The position numbers were made by a program, and so were the translations under genes. Of a stretch of DNA of 64,000 nucleotides, positions 58,744 to 64,000 are shown one piece after another. Every line of letters begins with the position of its first letter. The stretch's first letter is position 1. This DNA comes from Arthrobacter sp. MA-N2. Lineage in GTDB: Bacteria > Actinomycetota > Actinomycetes > Actinomycetales > Micrococcaceae. The notes beneath the pieces were generated by a model. The model saw nothing but the letters and a program-made list of their open reading frames with translations, was not told the DNA's origin and did not search any database. The stretch lies in NCBI RefSeq assembly GCF_000517125.1, contig NZ_KI912156.1:374290-438289 (forward strand). Reading direction: 5' to 3'.

Positions 58744-59196
58744 TTACTTGCTTGCAACGACCTCGAGGTCGATGACAGCAGAAACGTCCTCGTGCAGGCG
58801 GACGTTGGCCTGGTACGAACCAACAGACTTGATGTGGTTCGGCAGTTCAACGTTGCGCTTGTCGATGGAGCCAAGGCCAGCAGCCTCAACTGCAGCAGCG
58901 ACGTCGGCCGGCTTGACGGTGCCGAAGAGACGACCGGACTCGCCGGCCTTCACTACGAGCTTGACCTTCTTGGAAGAAAGCGCAGAGGCCTGGGCCTGTG
59001 CAGCTTCAACCGAAGCGTGGGCACGAGCGGCGCGGGCAGCCTTGATGGACTCAACCTGCTTCTCGCCACCCTTGGTCCAGGTCAGAGCGAAGCCGCGGGG
59101 CAGCAGGAAGTTACGTGCGTAACCATCCTTGACCTCGACAACGTCGCCAGCAGCACCGAGACCGGTTACTTCGTGGGTCAGAATGAGCTTTGCCAT
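58744..59196 (-). CDS. rplI: 50S ribosomal protein bL9
   Basis: 150 aa. MAKLILTHEVTGLGAAGDVV, followed by KDGYARNFLLPRGFAL, is the classic L9 N-terminal domain; the long helix and a C-terminal domain with LPNHIKSVGSYQANVRLHED follow. Binds 23S rRNA. Last gene of the operon, 17 nt after rpsR. Confidence 0.97.
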   Translation of the reverse strand: MAKLILTHEVTGLGAAGDVVEVKDGYARNFLLPRGFALTWTKGGEKQVESIKAARAARAHASVEAAQAQASALSSKKVKLVVKAGESGRLFGTVKPADVAAAVEAAGLGSIDKRNVELPNHIKSVGSYQANVRLHEDVSAVIDLEVVASK

Positions 59197-59213
59197 GTTA
59201 GTTAATCCCTTCC

Positions 59214-59453
59214 TTAGCCGCGGCCAGCGCCGGAGTAAGGCAGCAGAGCAACTTCGCGGGCGTTCTTGATTGCCTGGGCGATTTTGCGCTGTTCCTGCAC
59301 CGTGACGCCAGTGACGCGACGAGCGCGGATCTTTCCGCGGTCGGAGATGAACTTGCGCAGCAATGCTACGTCCTTGTAGTCGATGACAGTGATGTCAGCG
59401 GCCTTCAAGGGGTTGGACTTTGGTTTGGGCTTACGGAGTTCAGCCTTAGCCAT
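59214..59453 (-). CDS. rpsR: 30S ribosomal protein bS18
   Basis: 79 aa. NPLKAADITVIDYKDVALLR and FISDRGKIRARRVTGV are diagnostic; the C-terminus is LLPYSGAGRG. It has no Cys-type zinc motif, i.e. it is the zinc-free version often found in actinobacteria. Pairs with S6 in the 30S platform. About 125 nt separate it from ssb. Confidence 0.97.
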   Translation of the reverse strand: MAKAELRKPKPKSNPLKAADITVIDYKDVALLRKFISDRGKIRARRVTGVTVQEQRKIAQAIKNAREVALLPYSGAGRG

Positions 59454-59578
59454 CGTGGAGCTCCTTTTCTATGGAGCCCGTGGAATGGATCCACGGGATG
59501 GTGGTGTCCGACGGCGGTTGCCACCCACGTGCCTCGCGGCAGTTCCGGCGGGTTCCGGCGTCGAACTTTAATTTTTGT

Positions 59579-60151
59579 TTAGAAGGGAGGTTCGGAATCC
59601 GGGCCGTTGCCCCATCCACCCGCATTGCTGACACCCGGGGTAGCCCAGGGGTCTTCCTGCGGTGCGGATTGGCCGCCGCCCCACGTTCCGCCGGAGTTGC
59701 CGCCCTGGTTTGCACCAGCGCCGCCACCTCCGAAGCCGCCACTGTTGTTGCCGCCGAAGCCGCCCTGTCCACCCTGACCGCCTGAGCGCTGGGTGCGGTT
59801 GACCTTGGCGTTGGCGTAACGCAAACTCGGGCCGATTTCATCGACTTCGAGCTCGATGACGGTGCGCTTCTCGCCTTCCTTGGTTTCGTAGGAACGGCTC
59901 TTCAGGCGGCCGGAAACGATCACGCGCATGCCCTTGGTGAGGGATTCGGCGACGTTCTCAGCTGCTTCGCGCCATACCGATGCACGGAGGAACAGGGTTT
60001 CCCCGTCCTTCCACTCATTGGACTGGCGATCGAAGGTCCGGGGAGTAGAAGCGATGGTGAAGTTCGCTACCGCCGAACCTGACGGTGTGAACCGCAGTTC
60101 GGGGTCATTGGTGAGATTACCGATGACCGTAATAGTGGTTTCGCCTGCCAT
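59579..60151 (-). CDS. ssb: single-stranded DNA-binding protein
   Basis: 190 aa. The OB-fold starts TTITVIGNLTNDPELRFTPS and includes NVAESLTKGMRVIVSGRLK. A Gly/Gln/Asn-rich linker (about residues 120-175) leads to the acidic tip DSEPPF, the interaction tail. Essential for replication and repair. Between rpsF and rpsR as usual. Confidence 0.97.
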   Translation of the reverse strand: MAGETTITVIGNLTNDPELRFTPSGSAVANFTIASTPRTFDRQSNEWKDGETLFLRASVWREAAENVAESLTKGMRVIVSGRLKSRSYETKEGEKRTVIELEVDEIGPSLRYANAKVNRTQRSGGQGGQGGFGGNNSGGFGGGGAGANQGGNSGGTWGGGQSAPQEDPWATPGVSNAGGWGNGPDSEPPF

Positions 60152-60206
60152 CTACTGCCTCCTTGTTCGTTCCTGCGGGGTAAAGAATGAAAGCCGGGAG
60201 CTGAAA

Positions 60207-60512
60207 TTACTCAGCAACGACCTTCTGCTCTTCGGGGCGGGTGATCTTGGTGCGCATGATGGTCTCGTTGAGACTCAGCTGGCGGTCAAGTTCCTTGGCG
60301 GTTTCCGGCTTGGCGGTGAAGTTCACCACGGCGTAGATACCTTCGGACTTCTTCTTGATGTCGTAAGCCAGGCGACGGCGGCCCCAGATGTCAACCTTTT
60401 CGATGGTTCCACCATCGGTGGTGATGACATTGAGGAACTTCTGAAGCGACGGCTCTACGGTACGCTCTTCGACCTCGGGGTCGATGATTACCATCAATTC
60501 GTAAGGACGCAT
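60207..60512 (-). CDS. rpsF: 30S ribosomal protein bS6
   Basis: 101 aa. MRPYELMVIIDPEVEER, VDIWGRRRLAYDIKKKSEG and MRTKITRPEEQ are conserved. I chose ATG 60512; the upstream GTG at 60524 touches the AAGGAGG. First gene of the operon, with a leader hairpin that may bind S6-S18. Confidence 0.97.
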   Translation of the reverse strand: MRPYELMVIIDPEVEERTVEPSLQKFLNVITTDGGTIEKVDIWGRRRLAYDIKKKSEGIYAVVNFTAKPETAKELDRQLSLNETIMRTKITRPEEQKVVAE

Positions 60513-60541
60513 ATGTGAACCCACCTCCTTTGGGCTAAGCG

Positions 60542-60560
60542 GTTACGGCATTTCCGTAAC
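60542..60560 (-). promoter_or_regulatory. leader hairpin just before rpsF
   Basis: GTTACGG (60542-60548) pairs with CCGTAAC (60554-60560), a 7-bp stem with a 5-nt loop, 12 nt before AAAGGAGG. Many bacteria have an S6:S18-binding leader at this place; I cannot confirm its CCG-bulge from sequence alone, so this is a candidate only. Confidence 0.4.
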
Positions 60561-60630
60561 AGGAGGTTCATTTGCGATGAACAGCGCTGACCACCGCTAC
60601 CAGAAGCGGAAGCAGGGCGCAGCACAGACT

Positions 60631-60660
60631 TCAATATCTTAGTCCATTTCACATGTCCAA
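60631..60660 (-). promoter_or_regulatory. putative promoter of the rpsF operon
   Basis: TTGGAC (60660-60655) and TATTGA (60636-60631) on the minus strand, 18-bp spacer, about 120 nt upstream of the rpsF start. Confidence 0.4.
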
Positions 60661-60703
60661 GCCTATTCGGCGTGTCGGAGGGTGGAATGGTCGACAGCAC
60701 GTA

Positions 60704-60712
60704 TGTGGATAA
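60704..60712 (-). promoter_or_regulatory. DnaA-box-like site
   Basis: Exact TTATCCACA on the minus strand between rpsF and the large membrane protein gene. A further exact copy is at 63360-63368. Single sites may be chance, but both lie in gene gaps. Confidence 0.4.
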
Positions 60713-60742
60713 CCAGGTTGGCCGCCACCGGCAGGCGCCACC

Positions 60743-63274
60743 CTAGTACTTCGAGAGTTCGACCGAGACCGAGTCCGAGTTCACCGTCGCGGTGCCGTAA
60801 ACCCGCACGGCGACGGAGTCATTCTCCTGCTTCCAATCAGGGGTACTCGGATTGAACGATGTGTTCCGCTCGTAACTTACCTCAGCGTTGCCGGCGGTCG
60901 CGGTGCTGATCCGCCACGTGCCGTTGTAAGAAGGGCGGACAGAGATCTTAGGGCTCACCGGAACGGACCATTTCACGTTTCGCGTCTCGCCGAACCCGAA
61001 CGCGTAGAACGGGCAACCGTCGGGGCTCAGTTCCTTTGATGCAGCGCACTTGGATAATACGGCTCCCACCTGGCGGTCGACTTCCGCAGCCAGTTCGTTG
61101 CTGCCGGTCACCTCCAAGCTGGTGTCTTCTGTGCTCCGGACGCTGGTGCCCATCGCTATGAGGATCCGCTTCTCCTTGGCTGCAAGGTACTTTTCCTTCG
61201 CCGGAAGGCCGATAGTGTATTCCCCGGGAAATGCCGGTAGCTCGATCGCGGAACCATATCCGCCCCATTGGGCGGCCAGAGTGCCGACGCCATTGACGGA
61301 GAACGCACTGACGGCAGCGTCGGCTGAAAGACGGACGGTGTTGAAACCCTTCGACTGCAACTTCCAGTGGTCATCCAGAATGTCCGGATGCTCCTTGTCA
61401 AGCACGAATGGGATTTCCGAACGGCGCCCGTCCTGCCTGACCTCAACCCAGACGGTGGCTTGGTTGCCTTTCACTTGGCTTGAAAGAATGGTGTATCCAT
61501 CTATCCTTTTGGTGGCCGCGCCGTAGACAGCGTTACTCAAGAGAACACGCTGCTCGTTGGGCACACCGGGGTCGGCGAAACGCACCGCCCTTTCTGCGTC
61601 ACCGTCCACAAGGGCCTGGATATATTCTCGAACCACCTTGTCTGGACCGTTGCCTGCCTTGATCACTGTGACAGCCACAAGGCTGCCGATCGCCAAGACA
61701 GCAACCACTCCTGAGGACACCGCCACGAGCCGGGCCTTTCTTCGCCCGGCTTGCGAGCGCCGCTTCGCGAGCGGTGGACCGTTGTGCGCGGAACCACGAG
61801 CCCCATTTGCTGACGAGACATCATCGAACGGAAGATCGGTCGTTTGCTGCTCCGCTATGGGCTGCCGCTCCAAGGAGTCCGCTACCACCGACGCCGGACT
61901 CGGAGGTACGCCGATCCGGGCCAGGTTCCGGAGCCGGACCGGGACAAGCGGCAACACGTAAGGCGCCAGGTAACGGGCGGTGGCTTCAACCAGAAGACCC
62001 CAGAGCAGGAAGACAACGGGGGCCCACCAGACCAGCCCAAGACCGTAACTAGCGCGGGCCAAGGTGCCCAGCTTGAAGGTTGCCGACAGGTTCAGCAACG
62101 GCAGAAGTACGAGCCCTAATGTCAAATACGCCGCGGGAACGGGTACCCAGGTGGCGAGCTTTGTATTGTCCGCATATCCCCTGCGGAGCAGGACAAGCAG
62201 ACCCGTTAGAAGGGTGCAGATGAGGGCAAGCAGGAAGGCGCCCAACGTCAAGGCGAGATCGGCACCCGCACCCACACCGCCGTCGAACCCGTAGAGGATC
62301 CGGTCCGTGTTCCCCGAAGCCGTGCCTCCGATGTAGCTGGCGTCAGCCAGCACACGCAATCCGCCGAGGTGGGCCATGACGAAGAGCAGACCAGTCGCAT
62401 TCCCGATCCATAGCGGGACTGTGAGCAATCCGGCCCACCCGTTGCTCACTCCGGCGAAAACCCAGACCACCGGCGCGGCTATGCAGGTAAACAGCAGCAA
62501 GTGGCTGGACGCCGCGATGAGGGGCAGACTGAGGGCTCTTGACAAGGGCGCAGGGACCACCGGCGGAACCTCTGCGGCTGCCGTCCGGCTCCTGGCCGCG
62601 GCCGACACGGCAAACCCTAAGAGCATGGAGAAAACGGTGGGCCAGAAGCCGGCCGCAGTGACCGGCGATGTGCTGAAGCCGTTGCTTGCGGGAAAGCTGA
62701 TGGCAGCTGCAGCCGCCACGACGTTTACTGCTGCGGAATAGACCACGCCGGTCACCAGGGACTGGGCAACGAGTTGCGCCCTGGAGCCAGATGGGACTCT
62801 GTGTTCAGCGACGCGACTGCCGATGTAAACACTGAAACTGCTGATCGCAAGCAGTCCCAAAGGAACGGCGTACGCTGAAGCGCCGCCCTGAATCGTGCCT
62901 AGGAACGGCACCGCGCCTTCAAGCAAGGTCGACAAATTCCCGAGATGCGCCATAGCGAGTAGCTGTGCCGTGAGCTGACCGAGGACTGACCACGCGCTGC
63001 CGGTTTCCACGCCGGAAAATCCTGGCGTGCCGGTGGGCACCAGGTGACCGCCGTTGGATGTCGAAGCACCGATGACGGAACTCATGACCATGGCCGTGGC
63101 CACCAGGAAGCCTGCCAAATAGGACCCGACGGCTACGACAGCCCCGACCCACAAACTCTTGAGTTGGACCGAATCAAGCCACCGGGGCACCTGCTGCGGC
63201 GCCTGGTTGGGCGGTTCCGGCATGCCCGATGTTTCGGGCCTGCCGGACGTGGAAGTAGAAGGTACCTGAGACAT
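60743..63274 (-). CDS. large multi-pass membrane protein, function unknown
   Basis: 843 aa from ATG 63274. A Pro/Ser-rich N-terminal stretch of about 40 residues, at least ten hydrophobic segments up to about residue 460, a cytoplasmic basic loop (KRRSQAGRRKAR) and one further membrane helix (VAVSSGVVAVLAIGSLVAVTVI). The C-terminal ~270 residues form an exposed domain beginning KVVREYIQALVDGDAERAV, which looks like an NTF2- or TcaA-type module. It is not recognised as a known transporter. It stands alone between rpsF and the YnfA-type gene. Confidence 0.8.
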   Translation of the reverse strand: MSQVPSTSTSGRPETSGMPEPPNQAPQQVPRWLDSVQLKSLWVGAVVAVGSYLAGFLVATAMVMSSVIGASTSNGGHLVPTGTPGFSGVETGSAWSVLGQLTAQLLAMAHLGNLSTLLEGAVPFLGTIQGGASAYAVPLGLLAISSFSVYIGSRVAEHRVPSGSRAQLVAQSLVTGVVYSAAVNVVAAAAAISFPASNGFSTSPVTAAGFWPTVFSMLLGFAVSAAARSRTAAAEVPPVVPAPLSRALSLPLIAASSHLLLFTCIAAPVVWVFAGVSNGWAGLLTVPLWIGNATGLLFVMAHLGGLRVLADASYIGGTASGNTDRILYGFDGGVGAGADLALTLGAFLLALICTLLTGLLVLLRRGYADNTKLATWVPVPAAYLTLGLVLLPLLNLSATFKLGTLARASYGLGLVWWAPVVFLLWGLLVEATARYLAPYVLPLVPVRLRNLARIGVPPSPASVVADSLERQPIAEQQTTDLPFDDVSSANGARGSAHNGPPLAKRRSQAGRRKARLVAVSSGVVAVLAIGSLVAVTVIKAGNGPDKVVREYIQALVDGDAERAVRFADPGVPNEQRVLLSNAVYGAATKRIDGYTILSSQVKGNQATVWVEVRQDGRRSEIPFVLDKEHPDILDDHWKLQSKGFNTVRLSADAAVSAFSVNGVGTLAAQWGGYGSAIELPAFPGEYTIGLPAKEKYLAAKEKRILIAMGTSVRSTEDTSLEVTGSNELAAEVDRQVGAVLSKCAASKELSPDGCPFYAFGFGETRNVKWSVPVSPKISVRPSYNGTWRISTATAGNAEVSYERNTSFNPSTPDWKQENDSVAVRVYGTATVNSDSVSVELSKY

Positions 63275-63359
63275 TTCCCCAATATTTCTCTCGGAGTACG
63301 ACGTACTCGAGGAGCGTAATTGGCCCGGCGCATCCACAACCAGTCATACGATCGAAGCC

Positions 63360-63368
63360 TGTGGATAA
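63360..63368 (-). promoter_or_regulatory. DnaA-box-like site
   Basis: Exact TTATCCACA on the minus strand in the short gap upstream of the large membrane protein and the YnfA-type gene. Confidence 0.4.
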
Positions 63369-63414
63369 CTCGCCCTACAGCCTGTACTGCGCCAAGCTCA
63401 GGCAGACTGATCCC

Positions 63415-63753
63415 ATGACCATCCTCAAATCCACCTCTCTCTTTGTCCTTGCGGCCATTGCCGAGATCGGCGGAGCCTGGCTCGTGTGGCAATCCGTCAA
63501 GGAGGCCAAGCCTTGGTGGTGGGCGGGTCTTGGGATCGTGGCCCTGGGCATCTACGGTTTCGTCGCGTCGTTCCAACCGGATGCGCATTTCGGGCGCGTC
63601 CTTGCGGCTTACGGCGGCGTGTTCATCGCCGGATCCCTGGCCTGGGGGATGCTCCTTGACGGCTTCCGACCGGACCGTTGGGACATCATCGGAGCCATGA
63701 TCTGCCTTCTGGGGGTCGCGGTAATCATGTTCGCGCCGCGGGCGGGAAATTGA
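63415..63753 (+). CDS. YnfA family small membrane protein (UPF0060)
   Basis: 112 aa from ATG 63415, four membrane helices: SLFVLAAIAEIGGAWLVWQ, AGLGIVALGIYGFVASFQ, AAYGGVFIAGSLAWGM and a last one starting IIGAMICLLGVAVIMF. YnfA/SMR-like. The frame is open to 63361, but the earlier codons are in the promoter gap. Function in actinobacteria unknown. Confidence 0.92.
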   Translation: MTILKSTSLFVLAAIAEIGGAWLVWQSVKEAKPWWWAGLGIVALGIYGFVASFQPDAHFGRVLAAYGGVFIAGSLAWGMLLDGFRPDRWDIIGAMICLLGVAVIMFAPRAGN

Positions 63754-63789
63754 AGGCCTTCCCACCGGCACGCGTGGCATGATCTGACT

Positions 63790-64000
63790 ATGAATGCCGC
63801 CGTAAAGAACCACGGTCCGAACTCGACCCGCGCCAAGCGTTCCCGATTGCGATTCTTGTTGATGGTCGTTACCGGCATCGCCGCCGCAGTAGCAACCGGA
63901 ATATGGGGCCAATGGATCTACGCGCCCGCGACGGGCTGGGCCGTAGCTGCCGTTGTCTACAACGTCTTCGTGTGGACAGTCATCACACCCATGAAAGCCG
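63790..64000 (+). CDS. DUF1345-like membrane protein, cut by window end
   Basis: 70 codons visible from ATG 63790. Basic N-terminus (AKRSRLRFLLMVVTG), one membrane helix continuing to GIWGQWIYAPATGWAVAAVV and a second starting YNVFVWTVI. Looks like the start of a DUF1345 protein; the remainder is missing. Confidence 0.7.
   Translation, partial: MNAAVKNHGPNSTRAKRSRLRFLLMVVTGIAAAVATGIWGQWIYAPATGWAVAAVVYNVFVWTVITPMKA

Noticed and set aside
1..64000. Insertion sequences, transposases or integrases that could have moved the catabolic clusters
   Set aside because: None found on either strand; island origin rests only on gene content, codon style and the junction at 54.1 kb.

Overview
The window looks like a chromosome segment of a high-GC Gram-positive soil bacterium of the Micrococcaceae, most likely Arthrobacter or Paenarthrobacter. 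The reasons are the G+C-rich coding with C/G-ending codons, the actinobacterial rpsF-ssb-rpsR-rplI...dnaB block, actinobacterial-type CsoR/CopZ/CopA, frequent GTG/TTG starts, and a pca operon in an Arthrobacter-like order. This placement is inferred from gene content; no database search was possible.

Layout. 1-6.3 kb: a truncated amidohydrolase, a D-2-hydroxyacid dehydrogenase and a polar amino-acid-type ABC importer on the minus strand, divergent from a two-domain Lrp/AsnC regulator. 6.3-19.4 kb: a complete protocatechuate (beta-ketoadipate) system, pcaHGBDC and pcaFIJ, led by a shikimate/quinate dehydrogenase and a fused dehydroshikimate dehydratase, with two IclR regulators and an MHS-type transporter. 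Together these can carry quinate/shikimate through protocatechuate to succinyl-CoA and acetyl-CoA. 19.5-31.2 kb: mostly housekeeping or accessory genes, namely a MoaD-like protein with a BNR-repeat protein, a PAS-EAL c-di-GMP phosphodiesterase, a CsoR-controlled copper operon (csoR-copZ-copA), an EamA permease, a CGNR protein and a MATE pump.

31.3-41.3 kb: an uncharacterised catabolic cluster with a Rieske oxygenase, its PDR/VanB reductase, an amidase, a DJ-1 protein, an NAD-dependent epimerase, an orphan DUF1116 (AllG-like) protein with an unrecognised partner, an MFS carrier and an XRE-cupin regulator. Three of its promoters carry the same TTGACA element overlapping a TGTTC-N9-GAACA-type inverted repeat, so it looks like one regulon although it is split into several transcripts.

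43.3-54.1 kb: a second aromatic-acid cluster with an FAD monooxygenase, SDR, FAH-family hydrolase, GntR regulator, NitT/TauT-type ABC importer, a 4,5-dihydroxyphthalate-decarboxylase-like protein, maleylacetate reductase and hydroxyquinol 1,2-dioxygenase. Two divergent transcripts are driven by nearly identical 50-bp promoter/operator copies (46 matches of 50). Its product, 3-oxoadipate, would enter pcaIJ/pcaF in the first cluster.

54.3-64 kb: core genome, with dnaB preceded by a cluster of DnaA-box-like sites, two L7/L12-like small proteins, rplI, rpsR, ssb, rpsF, a large membrane protein, a YnfA-type protein and a truncated DUF1345-like protein. Two families of long intergenic palindromes (four copies) each sit at, or within 10 nt of, the stop codon of a gene. 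I found no rRNA, intact tRNA, transposase, phage gene or CRISPR array.
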